Part shown: in pieces, positions 1-8,667 of the stretch
Layout: each line of letters begins with the position of its first letter
Numbering within the stretch: position 1 is the first letter of the stretch
The notes under the pieces: generated by a model
What the model was told of the DNA's origin: nothing
Databases searched by the model: none
Seen by the model: the letters and a program-made list of their open reading frames with translations, nothing else
Assembly: GCA_937870635.1 (NCBI GenBank)
Contig: CALMZP010000118.1
Span: 1-64,000, forward strand
Length of the DNA: 64,000 bases
From: an uncultured Acidobacteriota bacterium
Lineage (GTDB): Bacteria; Acidobacteriota; Thermoanaerobaculia; Gp7-AA8
Direction: 5' to 3'
Translations under genes and position numbers: made by a program

Positions 1-1080
1 CGACGACGTGACCTTCGCGCGCACGAAGGTACCGGGCTGGAAGTCGCCCTCGAGCAGCACAAGCCCGTCCACCTCCGGCGCGTCGCGATACGAGCGGCCG
101 ACCGCGATCCCGCTCGGCTCGCCGTCCTCGCTCTCGCCCAGCGACTCGACGAGCACGTCTATCTCGCGGCCCACCATGCGCCTGTTGCGGATGATCGAGA
201 CCTGCTGTGCCACTTCCATGAGCTGGCGCTGGCGGCGCTTCTTCACCCTCTCCGGCACCTGGCCGGGTTCGCTTGCGGCCGGCGATTCTGACTGCGGCGA
301 GAACGTGAAGCAGCCGATGTGGTCGAACTCCATCTCCCGCACGAACGCCAGCAGCTCGCTGAACTCCTCATCGGTCTCGCCCGGGTAGCCGACGATGAAC
401 GTCGTGCGGATGGCGATGTCCGGCATCGACGCGCGCAGCGTCGCGAACATCTCGCGCACCATGCGCGTGTTGCTCGGCCGCTTCATGCGCCGGAGCACGC
501 TCTCAGCCGCGTGCTGCAACGGGATGTCGATGTACTTCGCGACGTTCGGGAGCCGCGCCATCGTCTCGGCGAGCCTCGGGGTGACGTGGCCGGGATACGC
601 GTACATGATGCGCAGCCACGGCACTTCCGGCACCGCCGCGGACAGCCGTTCGAGCAGCTCCGGCAGCGCGTCGCGCAGGCCCAGGTCGCGGCCATAGTCC
701 GTGCTGTCCTGCGCCACCAGCACGATCTCGCGCACGCCTTCGTCCGCGAGGCGGCGCGCCTCGGCCACCAGGTCGCCGGCGGGCGTGCTGTGCAGCTTGC
801 CCTTCATCTTCGGGATGATGCAGAACGTGCAGGGGGCGTTGCAGCCGTCCGAGATCTTCAGGTACGCGCTCGGACGGACTCCCCTCTCCACTCGATGGAG
901 AGGGGTCAGGGGGTGAGGCGTGTCCGGAATGTCGTACCGCTGTGCTTCCAGGATAATCGGCTCGATCGTCCGCGCGTAGGCGCCGATGCCGCTCCAGTCC
1001 TCAGCGCCGAACACGGCGTCCGACAATTCAATGTCGCCGACTTCGTTATTGTTTAAATTGCGAACCTTTGCGGTAGGCAT
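1..1080 (-). CDS. rimO: RimO-type methylthiotransferase lacking its N-terminal domain, with an L4-like N-terminus (partial, chimeric)
   Basis: This leftward frame is open to the window edge, so the C-terminus is missing. It matches RimO, the radical-SAM enzyme that methylthiolates ribosomal protein S12. The CxxxCxxC cluster motif reads DGCNAPCTFCIIPKMKGK and is followed by EIVLVAQDSTDYGRDLGL, MYAYPGHV and FIVGYPGETDEEF, with the start of the TRAM-like tail. A normal RimO has about 110 residues of MTTase domain before this point. Here the first ~20 residues (MPTAKVRNLNNNEVGDIELS) instead resemble the start of ribosomal protein L4. The join falls at DAVFGAE, a string plausible in both families. 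The first 20 codons are AT-richer than the rest (tta, aat). A palindrome at 881-905 is read through in frame. This is either a genuine fusion or an assembly chimera; the RimO body is secure. Confidence 0.8.
   Translation of the reverse strand, partial: MPTAKVRNLNNNEVGDIELSDAVFGAEDWSGIGAYARTIEPIILEAQRYDIPDTPHPLTPLHRVERGVRPSAYLKISDGCNAPCTFCIIPKMKGKLHSTPAGDLVAEARRLADEGVREIVLVAQDSTDYGRDLGLRDALPELLERLSAAVPEVPWLRIMYAYPGHVTPRLAETMARLPNVAKYIDIPLQHAAESVLRRMKRPSNTRMVREMFATLRASMPDIAIRTTFIVGYPGETDEEFSELLAFVREMEFDHIGCFTFSPQSESPAASEPGQVPERVKKRRQRQLMEVAQQVSIIRNRRMVGREIDVLVESLGESEDGEPSGIAVGRSYRDAPEVDGLVLLEGDFQPGTFVRAKVTSS
881..917. repeat. Palindromic repeat inside the rimO reading frame
   Basis: A perfect 10-bp inverted repeat (cccctctcca at 881-890, tggagagggg at 896-905) with a 5-nt loop is followed by a G-rich tail. 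It is translated as a Pro/Arg-rich linker just before the radical-SAM cysteines and looks like a REP-type insertion tolerated in frame. Confidence 0.6.
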
Positions 1081-1097
1081 AATCTCTCACTCCGTTC

Positions 1098-1172
1098 GAG
1101 TCTCAGGTCTCGAGTCTCAGGTCTCAAGTCTCTATCTTTGACTTGGGACTTGGGACTTTGGGACTTGGGACT
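1098..1172. repeat. Heptad tandem arrays in inverted pair
   Basis: A gtctcag/gtctcaa-type array (1098-1133) is followed after about 7 nt by a gacttgg-type array (1140-1172). The second is close to the inverse of the first with T/C changes. The unit is 7 bp. The pair separates two chimeric-looking genes. Confidence 0.7.
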
Positions 1173-1890
1173 ATTTCTTACTTGTCTTTTTCACCACCAC
1201 CAGACTTCCGTTCGCGCCCGGCACCGCGCCGCGCATGCGGTCGGCATAGGGCTCGGCGCGCTGCGGCCGGTCGGAGGCTTCGACCGCATGGATGTAGAGG
1301 TGGATGGCGCCGATGTGGTCGGGGTCCTTCGCCAGCACGCGTTCGAGCGTCGGCACGATCGCGGCGACGAGCCCGGCCAGATAAAGCGTCGCCCCGGAGA
1401 GGAACACGAGCGCGAACCACCACATCGCCCATCCGCGGCGCCTTGTCATCGCGTACAACTCGAGCGCCACGAACGCTCCGGCTAGAAAGAAAATCCCCAT
1501 CGCGTACGGCCGCACCTCCTGCGAATAGCGGACGTGACTGGGCCACACGGCGAGAAGCGCTCCGGCGGCGATGCCCGCCACGGGCGAGTGCCAGAAGTTG
1601 CCGAGGAACATGAGGAACACGATGGTGAAGACGCCGCAGATCACGGCGGGGAGGCGGCGCGCCCATTCGACCGCATGCAGGGAACCGAGGGCGTGCTGGA
1701 CGACGTAATCGAGAGGAGGATGGACCTGGTCGCGCTTCAGTTCGCCGATGAGCTCACGGAAAGTGCCCGATGACCATCGGACCTCGGCGATCTCGTCGTT
1801 GTTGAGGGCCCAGGTGCCGATGCCCCACAACCGAAGGGCGGTGGCGACGACAACGACGAGTGCAAAGAGAGTCCAGTGGGCGCGAGTCAT
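1171..1890 (-). CDS. GT39/PMT-like membrane protein joined to a TPR-protein fragment (chimeric)
   Basis: Starting at ATG 1890, the first ~170 residues look like the N-terminal half of a GT-C (GT39, ArnT/PMT-like) glycosyltransferase. There is a membrane segment, then LRLWGIGTWALNNDE with the family's luminal acidic residues, then HPPLDYVV, then several hydrophobic helices. After LYLAGLVAAI the sequence changes to VPTLERVLAKDPDHIGAIHL followed by YIHAVEASDRPQRAEPYADR. That is typical of soluble TPR proteins and unlike a membrane enzyme. The last ~15 residues (SLVVVKKTSKK) may again be a glycosyltransferase tail. A real GT39 protein is 450-600 residues, so this 239-residue product is probably non-functional. 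Heptad repeats lie on both sides. A misassembly cannot be excluded. Confidence 0.6.
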   Translation of the reverse strand: MTRAHWTLFALVVVVATALRLWGIGTWALNNDEIAEVRWSSGTFRELIGELKRDQVHPPLDYVVQHALGSLHAVEWARRLPAVICGVFTIVFLMFLGNFWHSPVAGIAAGALLAVWPSHVRYSQEVRPYAMGIFFLAGAFVALELYAMTRRRGWAMWWFALVFLSGATLYLAGLVAAIVPTLERVLAKDPDHIGAIHLYIHAVEASDRPQRAEPYADRMRGAVPGANGSLVVVKKTSKK

Positions 1891-1945
1891 GATGCCGTCG
1901 AGAGCTTGTACGGCATCAGCGGCGGCGGCGTCCACCTGGAGTTAC

Positions 1946-2222
1946 GAGTGACGGAGTGACGAGTGACGGGTTCGCTGTCATCCCGAGCGTAGCGAGCGAC
2001 CTGAGGGCGGCTCGAAGATCATGCCTGCCGCCCCCTTCACCCCCAAGTCCTCGCTGCCCTGAAGATCAGTGACACTTGCGGAGACTGACGTGGCGCCGGC
2101 TTTAGCCGGCGATCGGGCGACCGACAAAGAGCCGCCGGCTGAAGCCGGCGCCACGTCAATCCCGATCATGGCCCGAACATCTTCTCCAACGCGGCCGCAG
2201 GCCGGCGTCACTCGTCACTCCC
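1946..2222. repeat. Composite intergenic repeat island
   Basis: No gene is seen here. A gagtgac heptad array (1946-1968) is inverted at 2207-2222. Between them lie a hairpin-type repeat beginning tcatcccgagcgtagcgag (1979-2000, also at 11282 and inverted near 22165) and an inverted pair of tgacgtggcgccggct elements (2087-2112 and 2132-2157). The latter sequence recurs at 13585-13600 at the edge of an HlyD remnant. Confidence 0.75.
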
Positions 2223-4844
2223 TCAATGCACGCTCATCGGCTCCGGCTCGAGCGACATGTCCACCTTGCCGTTCTTCATGTTCACGAAGACCGTGTCGCC
2301 CGGCTTGAACTTGCCTTCGAGGAGGCGCATGGCCAGCGGATCGATGATCTCCTTCTGGAGCGTTCGCTTGAGCGGACGCGCTCCGAACGCCGGATCGTAG
2401 CCTTCGCGGGCGAGGAACTCCTTCGCATGATCGCTGATGTCGACCGTGAGGCCGCGCTCGCTGAGCATCGCCGTCAGCTTCTTCAGCTGGATCTCGATGA
2501 TGCGCTTGATGTGCCCCATCTCCAGAGCATGGAAGATGATGATGTCGTCGATGCGGTTGAGGAACTCGGGGCGGAACTGACGGTGCAGCTCCTCCTCCAC
2601 CTTGTTGCGCATCGCCTCTTCCTGATCGGGCGACTTCGTCCCCTGCTGATATTCGTGGATGTACTGCGACCCGACGTTCGAGGTCATGATGATGACGACG
2701 TTCTTGAAATTGACGACCCGGCCCTTCGAGTCCGTCAGGCGTCCGTCATCGAGGATCTGCAGCATGATGTTGAAGACCTCCGGGTGCGCCTTCTCGATCT
2801 CGTCGAACAGCACGACCGAGTAGGGGCGGCGCCGCACCGCTTCGGTCAGCTGCCCCCCTTCCTCGTAGCCCACGTATCCGGGCGGCGCTCCGATCAGGCG
2901 CGCCACCGCGTGGCGCTCCATGTACTCGGACATGTCGATGCGAATCATGGCGTGCTCGTCGTCGAAGAGATACTCGGCGAGAGCGCGGGCCAGCTCGGTC
3001 TTCCCGACGCCCGTGGGCCCCATGAAGATGAACGAGCCGATCGGCCGGTTCGGGTCCTTGAGCCCCGCGCGCGAGCGCCGGACCGCATTGGAGACGGCAG
3101 CAACCGGTTCCTCCTGGCCGACGACGCGGTTGCGGAGCACGTCTTCCATCCGGATCAGCTTCTGAATCTCCGACTCGAGCATCTTCGTGACAGGGATTCC
3201 GGTCCACTTCGAGACGATCTCGGCGATGTCTTCGTCGGTGACCTCTTCGCGCAGCAGGGCGCCGCCCTTCTGCAGCTCCACGAGCTTCGCATTCGCGGCG
3301 TCGAGGTCGCGCTGGAGCTGCGGCACGTCGCCGTAGCGCAACTGCGCGGCCTTGTTGAGATCTCCATCGCGCTCCGCGCGATTGGCGGCCTCGCGCGTCT
3401 CCTCGAGACGCCGCTTGAATTCGTTGATCTGGTCGATGACCGCCTTCTCGCCTTCCCACTTCGCCCGAAGGCCGGAGATCTGCTCGCGCAGCGCGGCAAT
3501 CTCCGATTCGATTCCTTCACGGCGCTGGTTCGCGAACGGGTTGTCTTCCTTCGCCAGCGCCTTCTGTTCGATCTCGAGCTGCCTCATGCGGCGCTCGAGC
3601 TCGTCGATCTCTTCCGGCCTTGAAGTCAGCTCCACGCGCAGGCGCGCGGCGGACTCGTCGATGAGGTCGATCGCCTTGTCCGGGAGGAACCGATCGGTGA
3701 TGTAGCGGTGCGACAGCGTCGCCGCAGCGACGATCGCCGAGTCCTGGATCTTCACGCCGTGATGGACTTCGTAGCGCTCCTTCAACCCGCGAAGGATCGC
3801 GATCGAGTCCTCGACCGAAGGCTCGGGGACATACACCGGCTGGAACCGCCGCTCCAGCGCGGCGTCCTTCTCGATGTGCTTCTGATATTCATTGAGCGTG
3901 GTAGCCCCGATCGTCCGCAGCTCGCCACGAGCGAGCGCCGGCTTGAGGAGGTTCGACGCATCCATCGCTCCCTCCGACGCGCCTGCGCCGACGAGCGTGT
4001 GCAGCTCGTCGATGAAGAGAATCACCGCACCGTCGCTCTCCTCAACCTCCTTGATGACGGCTTTCAAGCGGTCTTCGAACTCACCGCGGTACTTCGCGCC
4101 CGCGATCATGGCGCCGAGGTCGAGGCCGACGAGGCGGCGGTTCTTCAGCGATTCAGGAACGTCGCCTTCCACGATCCTGCGCCCGAGACCTTCGACGATG
4201 GCCGTCTTACCGACGCCCGGCTCGCCGATGAGAACCGGATTGTTCTTCGTTCGCCGCGAGAGAACCTGAATGACACGGCGGATCTCTTCATCGCGGCCGA
4301 TGACCGGATCGATCTTTCCGCGCCGCGCGAGATCGGTCAGATCGCGCCCGTACTTTTCGAGCGCCTGGTATTTGTCTTCCGGATTCTGATCGGTGACGCG
4401 CTGCGTCCCGCGAACCGACTGGAGACCTTTCAGGAGTGCATCAGGGACGGCGCCATGCCTCCCCATCACCTTCGCCGCCGTGGTCTCCTTCACCTCGGCC
4501 ACCGCGAGGAGGAGATGCTCGGTCGACACGTATTCATCGTTGAACTGCGTCGCCAGGTCGAATGCCTTGTCGAAGACTTTGCGAAGGGTGCTCGACACCA
4601 TCGGCTCGGCCGACGACCCGCCGACCTTCGAGTACTTCGCCGTTTCGGCCGCGACTTCCGCCTCGACGGTCCCCGGATTCACGCCGAGCTTGTTGAGGAT
4701 CGGGACGACGATCCCACCCTCCTGGCGCAGCAGCGCAAGCAGGAGGTGCTCAGGCGTCGTCTCGGGGTTTCCGGCGCCACGGGCGAGGTTCATCCCGTCG
4801 ACGACCGCCTCCTGCGCCTTGACCGTTAGCTTATTGAAATTCAT
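2223..4844 (-). CDS. clpB: ATP-dependent disaggregase ClpB
   Basis: ClpB is the hexameric Hsp104-type chaperone that threads aggregated proteins through its pore with DnaK. The start is ATG 4844 ([14 protein letters not shown]), preceded by a gaggta ribosome site; an upstream in-frame ATG would add 29 unlikely residues. Domains in order: double Clp-N repeat (1-145), AAA-1 with Walker [11 protein letters not shown] and Walker [11 protein letters not shown], a long coiled middle domain (about 410-530) with [13 protein letters not shown], then AAA-2 with [21 protein letters not shown] and the sensor GARPLKR. The length of 873 residues is normal. The middle domain separates it from ClpA/ClpC. A HAIR-like inverted repeat lies just upstream, suggesting heat-shock control by an HspR-type repressor. 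Confidence 0.97.
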   Translation of the reverse strand: MNFNKLTVKAQEAVVDGMNLARGAGNPETTPEHLLLALLRQEGGIVVPILNKLGVNPGTVEAEVAAETAKYSKVGGSSAEPMVSSTLRKVFDKAFDLATQFNDEYVSTEHLLLAVAEVKETTAAKVMGRHGAVPDALLKGLQSVRGTQRVTDQNPEDKYQALEKYGRDLTDLARRGKIDPVIGRDEEIRRVIQVLSRRTKNNPVLIGEPGVGKTAIVEGLGRRIVEGDVPESLKNRRLVGLDLGAMIAGAKYRGEFEDRLKAVIKEVEESDGAVILFIDELHTLVGAGASEGAMDASNLLKPALARGELRTIGATTLNEYQKHIEKDAALERRFQPVYVPEPSVEDSIAILRGLKERYEVHHGVKIQDSAIVAAATLSHRYITDRFLPDKAIDLIDESAARLRVELTSRPEEIDELERRMRQLEIEQKALAKEDNPFANQRREGIESEIAALREQISGLRAKWEGEKAVIDQINEFKRRLEETREAANRAERDGDLNKAAQLRYGDVPQLQRDLDAANAKLVELQKGGALLREEVTDEDIAEIVSKWTGIPVTKMLESEIQKLIRMEDVLRNRVVGQEEPVAAVSNAVRRSRAGLKDPNRPIGSFIFMGPTGVGKTELARALAEYLFDDEHAMIRIDMSEYMERHAVARLIGAPPGYVGYEEGGQLTEAVRRRPYSVVLFDEIEKAHPEVFNIMLQILDDGRLTDSKGRVVNFKNVVIIMTSNVGSQYIHEYQQGTKSPDQEEAMRNKVEEELHRQFRPEFLNRIDDIIIFHALEMGHIKRIIEIQLKKLTAMLSERGLTVDISDHAKEFLAREGYDPAFGARPLKRTLQKEIIDPLAMRLLEGKFKPGDTVFVNMKNGKVDMSLEPEPMSVH

Positions 4845-4857
4845 CGTGTTACCTCGC

Positions 4858-4878
4858 ATTGAGTCTGCCATACTCAGA
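4858..4878 (-). promoter_or_regulatory. HAIR-like HspR operator upstream of clpB
   Basis: The inverted repeat TTGAGT-N7-ACTCAG (4859-4877) is very close to the HspR element CTTGAGT-N7-ACTCAAG known from dnaK and clpB promoters. It lies about 14 bp upstream of the clpB ATG. Repression of clpB by an HspR homologue encoded elsewhere is inferred. Confidence 0.6.
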
Positions 4879-4931
4879 TTGCTAAACCGGCAACTTTTAC
4901 CGGTAATTCCGCGTGCAAAATGCCATCCCAT

Positions 4932-5016
4932 GGAGCCGCGGGCGAGGTCGCCCGCGCTCCACCCGAAACGCGATGACCGCCATCACGGTTAACGGTTAAC
5001 GGTTAACGGTTAACGG
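4932..5016. repeat. REP palindrome plus GGTTAAC heptad array
   Basis: The palindrome gcgggcgaggtcgcccgc is at 4938-4955, followed by four tandem GGTTAAC units at 4987-5016. They fill the gap between divergent clpB and the fumarase genes, ending about 20 bp before the fumarase ATG. Confidence 0.85.
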
Positions 5017-5037
5017 CTTGATAGACTCCCGACGACC

Positions 5038-5949
5038 ATGACTGCATCCGCTCCCATTCGCGACATCTCCGCCCAGCCCGCGCTCTTCCAGACCATCCTC
5101 GAACTGATCCGAAGAACCTCGACTCAGTTGCCGGATGACGTCGTCCGCGCCGTCACCGCTGCGCGCAAAGAGGAAGCGGAAGGATCGAACGCCGACGTGG
5201 CCTTGAACGTCATCGGCTGCAATATCGGCCTGGCGCGCGAAAACTCGCTGCCGCTCTGCCAGGACACGGGGACCATCCTCTTCTACGTGCACACTCCGGT
5301 CGGATACGACCAGATCGAATTCGAGGAGATCGCCACGCAGGCGGTTCGCGAAGCGACGAAGGTCGGATACCTGCGGCAGAACAGCGTCGACAGCATCACC
5401 GGCAAGAACACCGGCGACAACACGGGTCCGGGCTCGCCGGTCTTTCACTTCATGCAGTGGCGCAAGCCGCACGTGGAAGTGAAGCTGATGCTCAAGGGCG
5501 GCGGCTGCGAGAACATGAACGCGCAGTACTCGCTCCCCCATCCCGACCTCGGCGGACGCGATCTGAAGGGCGTGGAGAACGCGATTCTCGACGCCGTCCT
5601 CCAGGCGCAGGGACAGGGCTGCGGCCCGGGAATCCTCGGCGTCTGCATCGGCGGGGATCGCGCCACCGGTTACTCGTACGCGAAGGAGCAGCTGCTTCGC
5701 ACGATGGACGACACCAACGACGATCCGCTTCTCGCTGACCTCGAGTCACGCGTCGTCGACAAGGCGAACCAGTCCGGCATCGGCCCGATGGGTTTCGGTG
5801 GCAGGACCACCCTCCTCGCCTGCAAGATCGGCAAGCAGAACCGCCTGCCCGCCTCGTTCTTCGTCAGCGTCGCCTACATGTGCTGGGCCTACAGACGCCG
5901 AGGTGTGACGGTGGACATGGCCGGCAATGCAGGGGAATGGCTGTACTGA
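5038..5949 (+). CDS. fumA: Class I (Fe-S) fumarate hydratase, alpha subunit
   Basis: This is the alpha chain of the oxygen-sensitive [4Fe-4S] fumarase/tartrate dehydratase family, which hydrates fumarate to malate in the TCA cycle. The start is ATG 5038. Cluster cysteines are visible in LPLCQDTGT, KGGGCENMNAQ and GQGCGPGILGVCIGGDR; the C-terminal GPMGFGGRTT and VAYMCWAYRR blocks are family-typical. At 303 residues it matches two-subunit enzymes such as TtdA rather than one-chain FumA. The beta subunit follows 8 bp downstream. The name fumA is used in the two-subunit sense; tartrate dehydratase cannot be strictly excluded, but the adjacent aspartase-like lyase supports fumarate as substrate. 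Confidence 0.93.
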   Translation: MTASAPIRDISAQPALFQTILELIRRTSTQLPDDVVRAVTAARKEEAEGSNADVALNVIGCNIGLARENSLPLCQDTGTILFYVHTPVGYDQIEFEEIATQAVREATKVGYLRQNSVDSITGKNTGDNTGPGSPVFHFMQWRKPHVEVKLMLKGGGCENMNAQYSLPHPDLGGRDLKGVENAILDAVLQAQGQGCGPGILGVCIGGDRATGYSYAKEQLLRTMDDTNDDPLLADLESRVVDKANQSGIGPMGFGGRTTLLACKIGKQNRLPASFFVSVAYMCWAYRRRGVTVDMAGNAGEWLY

Positions 5950-5957
5950 GCCGACAC

Positions 5958-6530
5958 ATGGCGACCGTCAAACTCACCACTCCGATCGACGAAGCAACCA
6001 TCCGTTCCCTTCATGTCGGCGACACCGTCTCGATCTCGGGGCGGCTCTACACAGGTCGCGACGCCGTCCACCACCGCCTCCATGAGGGCGTCAAACCGCC
6101 TGTCGACCTCAAGGGCCAGATCATCTACCACTGCGGCCCGGTCATGGTGAAAGAGGGTGACAGGTGGGTCTGCAAGGCGGCCGGCCCGACCACCAGTTCG
6201 CGCGAAGAGCCGTACCAGTGGGAAGTCATCAGGAACTTCGGGATCCGAGGTGTGATCGGCAAAGGTGGGATGGGCGAAAAGACCCTCAACGCCTGCCGCG
6301 AGTACGGTGCCGTTTACATGCATGCGATCGGCGGCGCGGCGCAGGTCTGCGCGGCGTCGATCAAGCGTGTGGATGGGGTCGACTGGATGGATCTCGGCAG
6401 TCCCGAGGCGATCTGGCATCTGTGGGTCGAGGAGTTCATGGCCATCGTGACGATGGATGCCCATGGCCAGTCGCTCCACAAGCAGGTCTTCGAGGAGTCG
6501 AAACGGAAGCTCGCAGCCCTCAAGGCATGA
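5958..6530 (+). CDS. fumB: Class I fumarate hydratase, beta subunit
   Basis: This 190-residue protein is the C-terminal (beta) half of class I fumarase. It begins at ATG 5958, eight bases after the alpha stop. Family landmarks are VGDTVSISGRLYTGRDAVHH, IIYHCGPVM, AGPTTSSR, GKGGM and the AIGGAAQ loop. It should combine with the alpha chain to form the active hydratase. There is no terminator between the subunits, so they are surely co-transcribed. A repeat array follows the stop codon directly. Confidence 0.93.
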   Translation: MATVKLTTPIDEATIRSLHVGDTVSISGRLYTGRDAVHHRLHEGVKPPVDLKGQIIYHCGPVMVKEGDRWVCKAAGPTTSSREEPYQWEVIRNFGIRGVIGKGGMGEKTLNACREYGAVYMHAIGGAAQVCAASIKRVDGVDWMDLGSPEAIWHLWVEEFMAIVTMDAHGQSLHKQVFEESKRKLAALKA

Positions 6531-6531
6531 A

Positions 6532-6622
6532 GTTGGCTCTCGTTGGCTCTGGGCTCTGGGCTCTGGGCTCTTGGGACGCCGGGTTCTCCCCAGAGCCAAG
6601 AGCCAAGAGCCAAGAGCCAACC
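6532..6622. repeat. Inverted heptad arrays (GGCTCTG / AGCCAAG)
   Basis: A left arm of ggctctg-type units (6532-6574) and a right arm of agccaag units (6589-6622) flank a ~14-nt spacer. They could fold into a long hairpin between fumB and the lyase. The right arm ends 7 bp before the next ATG, so no ordinary ribosome site is left for that gene. Confidence 0.85.
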
Positions 6623-6629
6623 AGCATCC

Positions 6630-8027
6630 ATGCGAATCGAACGCGACACCCTCGGCGAGGTCCAGGTCCCTGACGACGCGCTTTACGGCGCGCAGACGCA
6701 GCGGGCCGTGGAGAATTATCCGATCAGCGGGCTTCGCGAGCATCCGCTGTTCATTCGCGCATTCATCCAGCTCAAGAAGGCGGCCGCGCTCGCGAACCTC
6801 GAGCATGGAACTCTCGACGAGAAACTGGCTCTCGCGATCTCGGCAGCGTGCGACGACATTCTTGCGGACGAGACGAAGTTCGCGCGGCACTTCGTCGTGG
6901 ATGTCTTCCAGGCCGGCGCCGGCACCTCGTTCAACATGAACTGCAACGAGGTTCTCGCGAACCTCGCGAACGTGAAGCTGGGAGGAAAGATCGGAAGCTA
7001 CAAGCCGATTCATCCCAACGATCACGTGAACATGGCGCAGTCGACGAACGATGTCTTTCCGACCGCGATCCGCGTCGGTACGCTTCTCCTTCTCGATCAG
7101 CTTCTGCCCGCGCTGGACGATCTCGGAAGTGCGCTCGACGACAAAGGCAATCGGTTCAGCGGCGTGATCAAGTCCGGCAGGACGCACCTGCAGGACGCCG
7201 TGCCGGTGACGCTGGGACAGGAATTCAAGGCGTATGCGGCTGCGATGCGGCGATCCACTCGACTCCTTCGCGACGCGTCTTCAGAGCTCCGGATCCTCGG
7301 CATCGGCGGAACGGCCACAGGCACCGGGATCAACACTCCGGTCGGATACCGTTTCACGGTCGTCCGTCTTCTCAGCGACATCAGCGGCCTGCCACTCGAG
7401 GCAACCGATGATCTTCGTGAAGCGATGCAGTCACAGCTCCCGGTCGTGGCCGTGTCCGCGGCGCTGCGGAACCTGGCCCTCGAGCTGACGCGCATCACGA
7501 ACGATCTCCGTTTGCTCGCCAGTGGTCCGCAGACGGGACTCGCCGAGATCGTCCTCCCGTCCGTTCAACCCGGATCGTCGATCATGCCGGGGAAGGTCAA
7601 TCCCTCACTTCTCGAGTGCATGAACCAGGTCCTCTTTCACATCATCGGCGCAGATACGGCGGTCGCCTACGCATCGCAGGCGGGACAGCTCGAGCTGAAC
7701 GTGATGATGCCGCTCATGGCGTTCGAGGTCACGTTCTCGATGGAGATCCTCAAGAACTTCCTGCCGGTCTTCACCGAACGCTGCATCCGCGGAATCGAGG
7801 CCGACCGGTCGAGGACGGAGGCGTACTACATCCGCTCACCGTCGCTGGCGACGGCGTTGAACCCGCTCATCGGGTACGCCGCTGCCGCAGAAATTGCGAA
7901 GGAATCCGCAAAGACGGGAACTCCGATTCCGGACCTTCTGCGAAAGAAGAAGCTCCTGCCGGAGGAGAAGATCCGCGAGATCTTCACGCCGGAGTTCCTC
8001 GCAGGACAGGCTGACCGGAAGGAGTGA
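6630..8027 (+). CDS. aspA: Aspartase/class II fumarase family lyase (probably aspartate ammonia-lyase)
   Basis: This 465-residue member of the fumarase/aspartase superfamily carries the signature GSSIMPGKVNP and the HPNDHVNMAQSTND block. The N-terminus (MRIERDTLGEVQVPDDALYG), GRTHLQDAVPVTLGQEFKAY and the NDLRLLASGPQTGLAEI stretch look more like aspartase than FumC. Aspartase deaminates aspartate to fumarate, which would feed the class I fumarase encoded just upstream. The start is ATG 6630; an extension to 6543 would translate the repeat array and is rejected. Substrate assignment remains inference, since FumC and AspA are close relatives. Confidence 0.8.
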   Translation: MRIERDTLGEVQVPDDALYGAQTQRAVENYPISGLREHPLFIRAFIQLKKAAALANLEHGTLDEKLALAISAACDDILADETKFARHFVVDVFQAGAGTSFNMNCNEVLANLANVKLGGKIGSYKPIHPNDHVNMAQSTNDVFPTAIRVGTLLLLDQLLPALDDLGSALDDKGNRFSGVIKSGRTHLQDAVPVTLGQEFKAYAAAMRRSTRLLRDASSELRILGIGGTATGTGINTPVGYRFTVVRLLSDISGLPLEATDDLREAMQSQLPVVAVSAALRNLALELTRITNDLRLLASGPQTGLAEIVLPSVQPGSSIMPGKVNPSLLECMNQVLFHIIGADTAVAYASQAGQLELNVMMPLMAFEVTFSMEILKNFLPVFTERCIRGIEADRSRTEAYYIRSPSLATALNPLIGYAAAAEIAKESAKTGTPIPDLLRKKKLLPEEKIREIFTPEFLAGQADRKE

Positions 8028-8028
8028 C

Positions 8029-8583
8029 ATGCGCCTCTTCGTTGCGGCATCGCTCCCCGATGCAGTCACGCAAGAGTTGAACAGGCGCGTCCTGGCCGTG
8101 AAGCCCAGGCTCGGTCCGGCGAGCTACGTGCGGCCCGAGACCCAGCACCTCACCTTCGCCTTCGTCGGCGAACAGGATGAATCCCTGGTTGGTGACCTTG
8201 GCGCGGCAATCGACGCGCGGCTCAGGACGACGCCGCAGTTCGAGGCACGGCTCCGCAGCTGCGGATTCTTCCCGAATCCGCGTCGCGCAAGAGTCGGATG
8301 GGTGGGACTCGATCCGGAGCAACCGTTCATCGATGTCGCCGCGAAAGTGCGCGACGCGGTCACCGCGACGGGAATCACGCTCGATGAGGCCCACTTCAAG
8401 CCGCACCTGACGATCATGCGCATCCGCGACCCGTGGCCGCACGCCTGCATCGAGGCCTTCGAACAGGCATTGGGAAGCTACGATTCAGCGCCCTTCAAGG
8501 TCAGCAGGGTGACGCTGTACTCGAGCAAGCTCCATCCGAGCGGCGCCATTCATACGGCCATCCGGGAGTTTCCGCTCAGATGA
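8029..8583 (+). CDS. thpR: RNA 2',3'-cyclic phosphodiesterase (ThpR/LigT)
   Basis: This is a 2H-phosphoesterase of 184 residues. Both HxT motifs are present: HLTFAF near residue 43 and HLTIMR near residue 125. Family members hydrolyse 2',3'-cyclic phosphate RNA ends to 2'-phosphates. The ATG at 8029 lies 1 bp after the upstream stop, with an aaggag site inside the aspA 3' end, so translation is probably coupled. It converges with rlmN across an inverted repeat array. Confidence 0.9.
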   Translation: MRLFVAASLPDAVTQELNRRVLAVKPRLGPASYVRPETQHLTFAFVGEQDESLVGDLGAAIDARLRTTPQFEARLRSCGFFPNPRRARVGWVGLDPEQPFIDVAAKVRDAVTATGITLDEAHFKPHLTIMRIRDPWPHACIEAFEQALGSYDSAPFKVSRVTLYSSKLHPSGAIHTAIREFPLR

Positions 8584-8586
8584 GGC

Positions 8587-8661
8587 GATTTTGGATTTTG
8601 GATTTTGGATTTTGGATTGAGATTCCGGAGCAATCCAAAATCCAAAATCCAAAATCCAAAA
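8587..8661. repeat. Inverted GGATTTT heptad arrays between convergent genes
   Basis: The left arm is ggatttt units at 8587-8619 and the right arm is the inverse at 8631-8661, with a ~11-nt spacer. It sits between convergent thpR and rlmN, where a long A/T-rich hairpin could act as a bidirectional terminator. The same unit recurs at 34385, 35329 and 61755. Confidence 0.88.
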
Positions 8662-8667
8662 TGATTC

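Noticed and set aside
2226-3623. Long plus-strand open frame across clpB
   Set aside because: Low-complexity Arg/His/Asp-rich antisense translation of clpB, typical of high-GC shadow frames.
4987-5016. Telomere-like repeats implying a linear replicon end
   Set aside because: GGTTAAC arrays recur inside the window between normal genes on both sides, and none lies at a sequence end.
6543-6629. N-terminal extension of the aspartase-like lyase
   Set aside because: The added residues are pure repeat translation; family alignment begins at MRIERD (6630).
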